From positions 22,256,501 through 22,320,500 of the forward strand of contig NC_079382.1 of the NCBI RefSeq assembly GCF_021018895.1: a DNA stretch of 64,000 bases. The letters run 5' to 3'. The stretch comes from Seriola aureovittata. Taxonomy: Eukaryota > Chordata > Actinopteri > Carangiformes > Carangidae. Both the position numbers and the translations under genes were made by a program. The notes under the pieces were generated by a model. The model saw only the letters and a program-made list of their open reading frames with translations, had not been told where the DNA came from and did not search any database. Shown one piece after another: positions 26,068 to 38,800 of this stretch; positions within the stretch are counted from its first letter, which is position 1, and every line of letters starts with the position of its first letter.

Positions 26068-29000
26068 TCAGCCTGGACATCTCCTCACATGTGTTCCTCC
26101 TGTCTCCTCTGCCGTCCACTCCATGGCCTTTTAATAGTTTCCATTTTAAAAAATAATCTGATCTGCCAGCACGTCCAAATGGCTCCTTTTGTTTTAAAGG
26201 GAAGATGATTAAAAGGAAAACTGACAAATACTGGAAGGAACATAGGAGCGCCCCAGCCAGGATGACTTTATACAATATAAAAATTACTCAAAGTCCAGTT
26301 TCAAAACATCTGTTGTGATCTGGAAATCTGGGGATTTGGAAGGGGGGGGGGAATCAGCCCCAATATTTAATCTGTATTTAAAGAGAAATGCTTCACTCAT
26401 TAATAAATGACCACTTTTTTAATCTTGGTGTAAATGTTTACCTATTGTGCTCAATCAAAAATACAAGTCCTTACCTGTGCTCCTTGTTTTCAGACGTGGG
26501 CCCTCCTAAAAACCTGGTCACCAGCGACGTGACTGACACCAGCTTTAGCGCATCGTGGACGGCGGCGCCCGGAAACCCAAGGACGTACCTCGTTCGGTGG
26601 AAGTCGTTGTTTTCTGAGGAAGCGGGACAGAAAAGCGTACCAGGAGACACCACCAGCACCGTGTTGGATGGCCTGACTCCGGAGACGCTCTACCAGGTGT
26701 CTGTGGTCGCCGACTACGGTTACAAAGCCAGCGAGCCGCTCACTGGACAGGAAACCACCGATGGTAAGAGCACCTCTGTCGGCGTCGTCGTCTCTATTTA
26801 CCCAATACTCTGTCTGTTCTGTGTGTAGGAAGGATCGGCTCTACTGAACCACGAGTGTGCAGCCGTGACTTTTACTATTTTTTACTTTGAGACCAGCTCT
26901 GCGGTCGGGCGAGGGTCAGTCCGAGTGTTTTAAAAGTCAGTGGTCAGGCCGTGAGCCCCTCTCTCTCTTTACCACCAGAGGAAGTTATTGGAAGCTGTTA
27001 CTGTGTGTTCTGACCGTTAGACATTTGGCAGACAATACTCTTGTTTTGATTACGAGGCGAGGTGCCACATGAACACGAGCCAAAGTAGATTCAATACTTC
27101 CTTTTGTCAGGAAAAGCGCAGCATATTTCAGAGTTGGCATCTTCCAAGTTTTCTGCTTTCTAGTTTATGGAAACAGCCCAAATTTAAATGATGATTTTCA
27201 TTTTAGATTATTTTCAAACTGATTGGAGCTGCGGTCGTCGGGTGAAGCACCAACACGTGCGCACAGAAGTAACACAACTCCTGGTTTAGGGGAATATTGG
27301 TAGCGTCCTGTGAATGATGCAATGCATACTCACATGCTCTGTTCATGTACACACAGGAAATCACATGATCCTAATCCACACCAACAGGCCACACAGAGCA
27401 AAGCAACACGTAGATAAACCAACACACATCAGTACGTATTGTTCCTCGATTCGTCCTTCCAGCAGAAACTTTCATCTGCTGCTTCGCGGGTTTGTTCGAA
27501 CCTATCAACACGTGGAAAAGTTGGACGCCATGTTTCTTTTCCGCCAATAAAAGTCCTCGAGAGTGAAATCAAGTAGTTTAAAAAACTTTCCTTGGGATCA
27601 TTAAATGTACATATTATTCCCTTGCAAAGTTCTTTTTAATCACTTGCAGAAATCATCGGAATAAGCTAATTTCATTTTATAGGCTTTGGTTGTTTTGGGG
27701 GGGGTGGGGGGTGGTTAGCATTTCCCCCCAAATTGATCACTTCTGGATAAAAGCCTAATTCAGAACCAGTTGGTTCTGGCACAGAACCGATGGTGTTACT
27801 CACCATTTATGCCTGCAGTTATAAATACATAACGGTTACTGAAGGAATATAAAGGGAAACCACAGTTGGCCTGAAACAAGAGAGGGATGGATGATTGTTT
27901 TCAGGGGTTTAAATGAAAAATAACTAAGTGATTCTGGTTTAAGCGGCAGGAGAAGAAGACTGGCGAGTGTGTACAGCACAGTACCGTACGTACAGAACAC
28001 AGAACCAGACAGAACATCTTCTACATGATCAAAACAAACAAAACCAAAAAGAAACAAGCGACGGGTAGTTAATGTCACGACTCTACATCTGTCGGCTCGA
28101 TTATCTTTAATACCAGAAGCAACTGTGCATCTCAACAGCTGTTTGTTTCAGACATTTGTTTCCCAACTAAATAAATAATTCTTAACAATGTTGAAATGCT
28201 CTTTTTGGCTTTGGCCAGTGTTTAGTCTTTCCAGTGCACCGTGTGTTACAAACTAATATTTAGCTGCAATCATCCAGGCGTTGTCATCCAGCTCTAATAT
28301 AATGGATGATAATGGATTTTTTTCCTGATTACTGGAGCTGATGAATATTGATGATAAACACTACATGGAATCCGCTTAACTTCAACTGAGACGTTTTGAT
28401 TGTGTTGCACTTAGGTCTGAATATGTTCTTAAAAGCACCAAAATGTTTTCCACTAACTTTCTGCCAGTTTATCTGTGGTTCAGTCCTTATTTCTGAAAGT
28501 CAATCCATCTGTTTGTTATGATCGTACGAAGGAGAAAATTAATCATCAACTCTTTGATAATCCATTGATTTTTTTTAAGCAAACAATGACATTTAATGGA
28601 GTTTAGATTCTTAAATATGAGAATTTGCTGATTTTTTTTTTTTCCTTACGTTTTAATAAACAGAAGATCTTTTTGTTTTGGACTGAGAAAAAAAACAAAC
28701 AAACATCCAAATGTAATGTAATGTTGATGTTTGGACGCTAAATGATCTGCATCCTCGTATTCTTTGTTTTCAGCCTCTGCCGCCGGTAAAAGACTAACCG
28801 TGTCAGACGAGACAGAGCGAACCATGAAGGTCGCATGGATGCCGGCGCCGGGCAAGGTGCTCAACTACAGGCTGAAGTATGTCCCAAGTAATGGCGAAGG
28901 CAAGGAAGTGGCCCTGAAAATCCCCGGGACGGCCACTTCCACCGTCATGAAGCGCCTGCAGCCCATGACCACTTACGACATCGCCGTTCACCCCATCTAC

Positions 29001-32000
29001 AAGCGCGGGGAAGGAAAAGCAAGGCAAGGAGTAGGAACGACACGTACGTTGGTCCATAATTCAACCCTCTGAGAGACAGTACACCGCAGAAACATGTCCA
29101 TCTTAACCAAGAGATTTAAACCTGAGCTCAGTCTTCAAATCGTTATCATTGGTGGAATGAAATGAAAAGTCTGCAGCTGAGGTGATTTCGCAGGGTGTCC
29201 TGCGAACAGTCTGCAAAACTGCTTTAAGAGATTTAGGTATAAAGTTATAAATTAGCTTTTGGGCAATTCAACTACAGGTCCTACTTACTCTACTTTAAGA
29301 GGCCAAGGCAGAAATGCAGCATTGGAAGTGTATTTGTCTTCTTTCACTTCCAGGACATCTGTGTCTTGATGTGATTCTGGTTTGAGGAGGAAGAATTGTT
29401 AAACTAAACTTTCCCAGGATAAGGAAGTGTTGATTTCTGTCCCCCTTATGTTTTATTAAATGTAAGTATTGCGAAACAAAGGGAGAAAAGTTGCTTATTT
29501 GACATTTGATCACTTCTTTTTCATGAGTCTTGCTGCATTGGAAACAAATGGGACTCTGTCATCCAAGTTTTTTTTTTCTTTTTTTCATTCTTCCACCAAA
29601 AATAAGATTTTGAGAAGTGACTTTGACTTTAAACGACTTGTTAAGATGAATATTTCTCACAGCACAGGTGCTGCTGCGCTGCAGAGAAGCAGTGTCTTTT
29701 CACCAGAACACTAAAATCACAGTTAAACACACGCTCAGTCACACGCTAAGCATTACTAACACACGGCATGACACTGGGCTTTTTAACAAATGACACCGGG
29801 ATCAAGGAATTGTATTATGGACTAATGAAACTGGCTTTGAGTGTGGTGTGGCTGATCTTTAAAAAGAAAAAAACCTTTTGCCAAGAGTTTGAATCGCGTT
29901 GAATTTTCTCACGCGCAAGTTTGTCCTGAAGTTCTGGCCGGGTTCTTCTATTTCAGTGTCGCCCTACAAGCCTCCCAGGAACCTCCAGACCTCAGAGGCC
30001 ACCAAGAACAGTTTCAGAGTCACTTGGAAAGCAGCGCCCGGACCGGTTAAAGCCTACAAAGTGACCTTTCACCCCACCGGGAATGATATCGAACTCGGGG
30101 AGCTGCTTGTGGGTCCCTATGATAACACAGTGGTTCTAGAGGAACTCAAGTAAGCTTTTCCTCATGTGTAGATATTTAACGATACTGCAGTAATTAACTT
30201 CGATTAATTTTCAATTTGTTGATTGAAGATTCGACTATTCGTTGGAGCTCGTCTTTAATTAACTGTGAACCTTTTTGTGAGAACGTTTTCTGCTTATTTC
30301 AAGTTTGAAAGTTAAAAAAAACTTCACCACCTGTTGATCCAGTAAAAGTTCTTTTTGGCTTTTGTACTTTAAGGTATTTGAAAGACCAGGACATACTTTT
30401 CTTTTAAACTGTCCACATCTCATTTTGGCTTGAAAGTTTTCTAATGGAGATTGTGAAAGACTGAAATCAGGTTTATGTAATTTCCTCTTTTCCCCCTCAG
30501 GGCAGGAACAAAGTACTCGGTGGCCGTGTTTGGGATGTTTGATGGAGGGGAGAGTTTGCCCCTGGCAGGAGAGGAGAAGACGACCCTCTCCGACGCTCCT
30601 GAGCCTCCTACTGTCACCCCCCCTGGTAAAAAAAAAAAAACCCGCCGATAACTCGACCGCACTGCACCTCACACTGCACCGGCAGCCCTGAAGAGCAGGC
30701 CTGCAGACCAGATGCTCTCTGATCCAAGTCCCTCTCAGAACAGGAGTGATCCGCCTTCGAAGCTCTGCCCAGATTAGCGCCAGAATGTTGAATTATTCTT
30801 TGTCGGAGGGAATTAATATCACTGTCGCTTTGGAAATCGCTGACCAAAAAATTTGACGCAGATGATCGTGATTAGTACAAATTATTCTGAGCTGCTTGGC
30901 TCGCATTCCCTCCTCTCCTCTCCCCCCGTATCTCATTTGGAGTGTGATGTGGAGCGAAATGACACGCTATTTAACAAGGCGTTCGCTGGAGTGTTGACAC
31001 TAATGTTTATGAATTGCCCAATTGGACGTCTTTCCCTGGCCAACCTCACACGTTCCATATTTGCCAGCGTGTGAGCGGCCACCGCAAGATGTGCCGGTCT
31101 TTGACGGTGTCGCCGCAAACGCAGATGGTCATTATCTCCGAGACGAGCTACTGCCGAGCTCAGAATCTATTGCTTAAAACTTTATTTATCACGCGAAGGT
31201 GGACGCTTCCCATTTTTACATTATCTGATGAGTGAAAAATGGCTCTGCTTTCAATTAAGAGTTGCTTTTTTTAATGATCTAGAACGTTACCGGCCGCCGC
31301 CGGGATGTATGCAGCTAGGAAAAATGTTATGCTTCTCCAAAGACCGGAGGAGGCGCTGACCATGGGCACAAATTCCTGCTGTAATGGGGAGCAGATACGG
31401 TGACCGACTGCCCCACAGAGCAGGGAACAGGTTCCACTCAGAGATCCTCCTATATTAAAGTGCAGGCTGCTCAGAGGAGGCTTTAATCGACCTCCCTGTT
31501 CGTACAGAGGTTCCAGTAAAAATGACATAGATCTTGGCTGACACGTTACTCCAAAATAAAACAATGATTGATTGACAAACATGACTGTAAACCCCAAAAT
31601 TTGGATTATTTTCTCTACATATTCTCAGTCTTCCAGGTCATGTTTATCCACGAAGAGTTGATTCAACTCTTCTTTGGTTTATCTCTAGATTCTTATTATG
31701 ATTACAGACGACTTTTATGATCTGAGCTTTCCAGCGTTTAACAAACCACCTGCTGCTTTTTCCTAGAGCTTTCGACTGGATGAAACAGTCCAGATAGAGT
31801 TTGACGCGTGAGCTCAGTAGCTGTGATGATTTCATCCGCAGCACTCTGACGACATCTTGTCCAAGGTGGCGGAAACAGAGGAACAGATGAAACACCTGGA
31901 GAAACATATTAATTGATCCAAACTGCAATTTCCACTGTCAAGGAAAAAAGAAAAACTTAGTTAAACTTAACTTTCCAAGGTTTTTTAAGGTCTCTAAAGT

Positions 32001-32798
32001 CGACTTGGTGATATACATCTACAGCCACGAAAGATCCACAGATATAAACCCAATTTCACAACACAAAAGCTTCATTCCGACACAGTTTTTGCTTCACTCT
32101 TTGTCAGTAAACACACTATTTTCTCATATAATGCCGTTTTGATTTTAGAGAAAATGCCAATAAGAGTTTGGGGGCATCGTTAGCCTCTGGCCTGAAAGCG
32201 AAAACAACAACAATTCACAATTGTTGCTGGCATTTCTTATCCCACAGTGAGACTGAGCTGGATATTTATTTGCTCAGACTCTCACTCGGAGACACCAGCT
32301 CCAGCGGTCCGTCTGCAGAGTATTAGATGCCTCTTAAAGTTGCCTCTGTTTATGACATCTGTTTTTATTAATGAATGTCGGAGGGACACATGAGCATGTT
32401 GTTTACCGGCGGTGGTATAACTCAAACAGACTGCGGCCAAGCATCTGACTCAGTTCCTCTTCGCATCAAGCATCTGTTTCTGCGGCCTGCTGAAAAAGAA
32501 CTGAATAATTAAATCGATTGTCTCCTAACCTGTTTTCAATTGCACTCACAGGGGCCCCCGGTCTTTAATCGCTCAGCGTCCGTGGAGCGTGTCGTCCTAG
32601 AAAAGTGGACGTTTTTCCCTCCCGCAGGTGCCTGCAGCAGGAATGTGCAGTAACTGTGGGGAGCGGGAGGCCTCGTATATCACGGTGTCAGTGAGGCTGA
32701 CTCCTGCTGTTTGGAGGGGACAGCCTCAATGTCAGCCAGAAAAGACCACAGGGCTGATTCGCCGCTGGATATTAAAACCCAAAAACGACTCGCTCTGC

Positions 32799-32834
<36 letters not shown>

Positions 32835-35800
32835 CCGTGAAGAGAGAGCAGTTAATCCAGAAGTGACAGCTGTTGCACAATGTGTTACCAGTGTGAATTA
32901 TTTGTGTTGCATAATGCTGTGTAAAATATTCTGCTGTATAAACGTCTCTGTCTTGGTTGACTGTGAGAGCGTTGTTATGTTCTCCTGCTCCTCACTTTCC
33001 CTCTCACCGCTTCACACTTTCCCCACACACACAGTCGCACAGTGACACGGTTCATATATAAGACTGAGCAGACACTCGCTGTGGGTGTCTGTGCTGTACG
33101 AGGTGTCTCTCTCTCACTGCCTCCCCCCTTCGCTCCCCGCTGTCTCTCTGCAGACACTCAGTGTAAGACCACAGCAAGGGCCGACATGGTGCTGCTGGTC
33201 GACGGCTCCTGGAGCATCGGCCGCATCAACTTCAAAACCATTCGCAACTTCATCGCCCGAATGGTCAGCGTCTTCGACATCAGCCCTGACAGGGTCCAGA
33301 TCGGTAAGACTTCTGCAACTACTGTTACTACACCTGCTCTGACACGCCCCGCAGCACTGCTGTGATTTACTGGATAAGTGAAGGTCATTGAAAGGTTTTA
33401 ACGCCACTTGTTTGCACGTTTTCTGTTAGCCACTGCTATAGGTTGTTAGCAAACCTATTCAGTTTGCATGGCCATGTGTTTCCTGCAGGTCTGGCTCAGT
33501 ACAGCGGAGACCCAAAGACCGAGTGGCATCTGAACGCCCACCCCACCAGGGCGTCCCTGCTGGACGCCGTCAACAACCTCCCGTACAAAGGAGGAAACAC
33601 CATGACAGGTGATTTAACGTTTCTGTGTCCAGTGCACGCTGGGTTTCAGATGATCTGGGCCTCATTAGGAGTTTGGGACCATTAGCCAAAGAAGACTGAA
33701 GCTAGTAGAATTTACACTTTTACAGGAGCCCCAGAAAAGTTAGACAACAGAAAATACGAGTTCCCAGAGTTGTTTGTAAAACCTCTTGGTTCCTGTCGTA
33801 CAGGAATGGCTCTGAACTACATCCTGCAGAACAACTTCAAACCCAATGTTGGTCTGCGAGATGACGCCCGCAAAATTGGCGTCCTGATCACTGACGGAAA
33901 GTCCCAGGACGAAATCATCATCAACTCCCAGAACCTGAAGGACAGCGGCATCGAGCTCTACGCTATCGGTGAGTGCGGCGTCTGGCAGAGATGTAACTTC
34001 ATCATCTCATCAACCAGATAAAAACAAATGAGTGTTGCTTTGGGTCTCATTGTGGAGGTGTTGTTCTGAAGATATGTTTTCCTCCCAGGTGTGAAGAATG
34101 CCGATGAGAACGAGCTGAGGACCATCGCCTCCGAGCCGGACGAGATTCACATGTACAACGTCAACGACTTCCAGTTCCTGCTGGACATCGTCGACGACCT
34201 CACCATCAACCTGTGTAACAGCGTCAAGGGTCCAGGTAGGAAAAACGGTTTCAAAGAATCAGCTTCAAGGAGCACGGCGCCACGTTTTTTAAATTTGTCT
34301 CGTGAAACTAAGATGACCTGAGGGAAACTTCAACCACTGAGCTCGAAGAGTTTTATTTTATAATAGAATTTTATAGGCAAATAGTTTTCTTTACCTCCAG
34401 ATTAATACATTTTAAAACAAATTGAATAAATAAACAAATTAAATCTACAGTCTGAAATATATGAGGGAAAAACAATCCCTCTTCTTTCCATGGAGAAAAC
34501 TCAACAGAGTGGTCCATCTTCATTTAAAGGGATGGCAGGCTAATTTTCCTAATGCTGGTGCTATTAATAACACGAGAACTCCTTAATGTGAGGATGAATT
34601 GTTTCAGATTTTTCCCTCTTAAAAATGAACTTTGAAGAGACTTTTTATGGTTAAAACGGTCGACTGGAGTTTGGCCGCTGCTGCTCGCAGCTTATTCTTT
34701 AAATACCGCTGAGTCAGATTTACACCTTTTAGTAATTACTGGTGTTTGAGGTCAGATGGAAACTTTGTAGCTTCAGAAAGTTCTACTTTTCCGGAATTTA
34801 CAAAACCACAGTTTTTAAGACTGACAACCATAAATTTTAAAAACTTTTACAACGGGCTTTCAGGCAGTTTTACAGATGCTCGAGGGCGTGAAAGGTTTCT
34901 CCTCTTATGAAGGGTGACATAAAACTTTAGTCCAACTAAAGACACACCAGCAAAATGACACTTCCTTGGTGCAGCTGCTTTTAACCTGTTTGAACTGCTG
35001 ACAAGAAGAGAGTAGAAATGCTGCGGCCATTGTGATCCCCAGATGAGAATAAAGGCCTCTTTTATTCCCAAATCAAGTCTTTCTCTGAGAAGTTGCAAAA
35101 GGAAAGATCAGCGTGACGTGGCTGTCGCTGAGAAGCAAAAAATTAAGGGATAAATTTGTAGATAAATTTGACAAACTCGATTATTTCTGACCACCAAAGG
35201 ATGTTGGAACAGAGATCCAAGCATCTGATGGAAACTTTTTTTGGAAGTACTTTTTTTTTAATCTGTAAATCAATTTTAAGAGGAAATACAAAAAAGATTT
35301 ACGGCGCAGGCGGAGCTGAAATATACAGTCGGCCAGCAGCTTCTCTGTCAGAGGAGCGAACACGACGAGGGCAGATTTGTGGCGGCAGGGTTCACAGTGT
35401 GAAATACTTGACGTGTCGAATCACATCTCAGCTCATGTTTTTGTTCCCTCTCAGCAGTTGAAATGAGTCCGCCCAACAACCTGGTGACCTCGGAGGTGAC
35501 CCACCGCTCCTTCCGTGCCACCTGGACGGCGCCCGGCAGCCCCGTGGACAAGTATCGCGTCACTTACGTGCCGGTGGCCGGAGGAACCACCGAGGAGGTG
35601 AGATGAACCTCCGTCATTCTGTCATCAAAACACAAGCTTTTAACTCCTGTTCCCTTCACGTCACCAACCGATGGTGTTTGTTCACATGGTAACGCACTCA
35701 TTAGGCAAAAACTAAAAAGATGCTTTTTATCCAGAGAAACACAAATATGTGCAACATCAGATTTGGTTGTTTGAAAACCCAAATTAAAAATAAGAGTGAG

Positions 35801-38800
35801 AACATTAAAAGTAAAAAGCAGAACACAAACCAAAGCTGCAGCTTCTCCAACATTTAGAGAAAACACCAGTCGACATCAATGAATGAACTTTTCCTGATGC
35901 TCGTGAAGGCAGCGTAGTAGCTGTTGTTAAAGGATGAAGCTGGAAATCATCTATACTTTTTTCTTATTGTCAACAAATCCCAAAACTAACAATCAGTGTT
36001 TTCTTACTGATTAGGACAGAGTGTGTGTCAGAGCCTGATGTGTCTGATCCCTCTGAGCCGTACAGATCCACTGTCTCCAGAAACTATTAAAAACACATCA
36101 GTGAGTCTCCCTGCTGCACTGAGTGACATGCTCCTTCATCACCATCTTTATTCTGACTCAGTCCCACACACCATACTCACTACAGCCCCAAATGTGGATT
36201 AATCCGCCGCTGAAAATAGTCCCCAATGAATGCACCTTCAGCAGGAACCAGTGGACTTGGAGCTGAGAGCCACAGACTGAGCAGAGAGTTGAGACACAAG
36301 ATTTACATACGGAAAAACACCAGACTTATCCTTTAAAACACTTTGACTACTACTACTAATAATAATAACCATAATCATTCTATTTATGATAACAGCTACC
36401 TAACTGCTCATGTTAAACACGTTCACAAGGACAGACAAGTAGATTCATGAAGGTTTAGAATACAATGAAAAGGAATTAAAAACTGAAGAACTAAAGACAC
36501 ATTAATTAGACAAATTCCATAATAACTATTGTAAAGACGCTCAAGTTTTGCCTGATTTGAACTCATTGTTCAGCTTTTTTCCCCCTTCAACATCTTCAAC
36601 CTGGTTTAGATATAAAGAGCCGGTTCTGTTGTGGTTGTTTGGGATCAATTTTACTCTGTTGTTCCAGGTATAAATGGTCAAAAGTCTCTCAGATAATTGG
36701 TTCATTAGAAAAATCTGCTCAGTTTGATTCCTGGTTCAGAAAACTTCCTGTCCGCCATGTGTTGGTGCTGGAGCAGATCCTGAATATCAAATAGCATCTT
36801 GTTTGTTTATTTATCTCCTTTGTCTCTCATTAGACTCGGCTTAAAGTGTAGCAGATAACTCCTTTGTTTGTTCATAACCAATCAGGGGAGCTTTACTACT
36901 TCCTGTGAATTTAGATAACGGCAGCTTGTCACTCACACCAAAACAGACTAATAGACACTTAAACACCCCCCCCCCCCCTGCTGTTTAATATTCTGCTGTT
37001 TGTCGTCCCATTTGGCGAAGCTCACAAGGGCAGGTTAGAAACCGACTGTTGAAAGTGTTTCCACATACCCAGGTCTGGCTTCTATTCAAAGCCGTGTTTA
37101 CTTGGCCCTCAGGAACTGAAATCTGGATCCCAGTTGCTTTGGTGAACCTGCATTTAGTTTACACTTAACCTCCTGTCAGTTCGGTCTTTCAAAACAGAGC
37201 ACTGGGCCTTTTCCATCCTTTGTGCTTTTATTGGCCCTCGTCAGACGGAGCCTGTGTGATTAGAATCGGGCTCGTCTGAAATCAAACAGAGTTTCCACTG
37301 GATCCACTTAGTTTAACGTTATAGACCTCACACCGGGCCGAGACGCCTCACCGTGCAGCCCCTCTCTCTCCTTCTCATCTGTTTATGTGAGACTGCGGAG
37401 CCGGTATGAACAAAAGCATGTGTAATATATGATATTTACATGCTGGGTGTTTAGAGCAGATCTTATCTCCAGTGATTTACATCCAGAGCGTGAATCCTCT
37501 ACAAAGCCGGTAAGAAGAAGGGGTCAGGCCGAGGCACGCTGCCAAGAGATGAAACAAATACTCCTGTGTACCTGGAAACTTCATGTGTAAGGGAGAGATA
37601 GAAAGGCAGGAAATAGACCCAAAAAAGGTTTGTGGCAATGAGTTTTTGTGTCATTGTGGAGCTGTCTGGTTAACTTTGAGTAAAAGCTAGAACCCGCTGA
37701 AAGGATAACGTGCACGTGTCAACGCAGTCCAAGTGGTGTGCACAAAAATGACGTGGCAGGTCTAAAGTCTTAGCTCTAAAATTTGCATTCATCATTTTCA
37801 GACACACGTCAAGATCCAAAGGCAAAAAGTTCAGGATGTGATAATCTGAGGTTATCTGAGGTCAGGCTGCTGCTGGGATATCGAGTCTCTCCAAGTCAAA
37901 AGACTGAAGTCCAAGTGAAGTCAGGAGGCACCGGTTTTTAAAGTCACAGTCAGATTCATGACTCAAAGAGAAAGTCATGTGACCCGAGTCCAAACCTCTG
38001 CCCTACTTTATTGACAACCGTTTCTCAGACGTCGTTTATACTTCATTTCAGTGCGGGATGAAAATCAGAGACTTGAATGCACCGCAGTGAAACCGTGCGC
38101 TCTGTCGTGTCGGTGCGGTTTAAAGCGCAGAGTGATCTGGGATCTGGGAGTCAAGCGCTGAGGTGCACAGCTGACAACATTTACGCATGGACATCTGCCT
38201 CGCTAACCAATCTAACACGAGACTGCTCCGAAGGAATGTATGTCTCTTCCTCAAGAGCCCCACAACACAACATTGTTTTATGAGAGAAATGACAACCACT
38301 GTGACCAATAAATCCAATTTAGACATCATGAGGGTCTTTATTGAATATCGTGCTCCTCTCGCTCGCCATGCCTTTCCTGTTTGTCCTCGTGCTGTCGGTC
38401 AAGTAAATCCCTCAAAAGTCTAAAAGACTAAAGAAGCTGAAGCACAGGGAAGATTAGGTGATTAGTTTTGCTGTAAATACATTGAGCTGAAACATGCATC
38501 AACATACGTATCCAGATAACTGTGTTCAAAAAACACACAAAGTTAAAATTCTTTTTGAAAGCAAGTGAAAAATGAGATTATTTCAACTTGTTTCCAACAG
38601 AAACCAGTTTGTTGTAACAGAGTAACTCCAAGTAAGTGTATAAGTTTATTGCAGATCCCTTTAAAAGAAACAACAAAAACTCAACTGGATTTTTGGAAAG
38701 TATTAAAACTACTTGATTTGCATTTGAAAGTTGAAGTGGAGCTAAATGAAGGGCAGATACAGATAGCTTGATAAGAGGGAGAGAGATGTATCTGCAGGTT

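Larger units (their letters stand above)
16920..26493 (+). other. Longest intron (9.6 kb), between FN3-4 and the FN3-6 equivalent
   Basis: By comparison with human COL12A1 an FN3-5 exon belongs here. Reading through, I found no stretch with the FN3 pattern (NL-V start, tryptophan strand, tyrosine strand, Gly-Thr-Thr end) between splice sites. Contents are (CA)n at 16976-17023, an AAAAG repeat at 18466-18496, (CA)n at 20556-20605, a CT-rich tract at about 20690-21000, (GATA)n at 23293-23328, a dispersed repeat candidate near 25385-25500 and (TA)n at 26021-26067. Open frames such as 18021-18404 on the minus strand and 20744-21244 have no domain. Confidence 0.75.
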
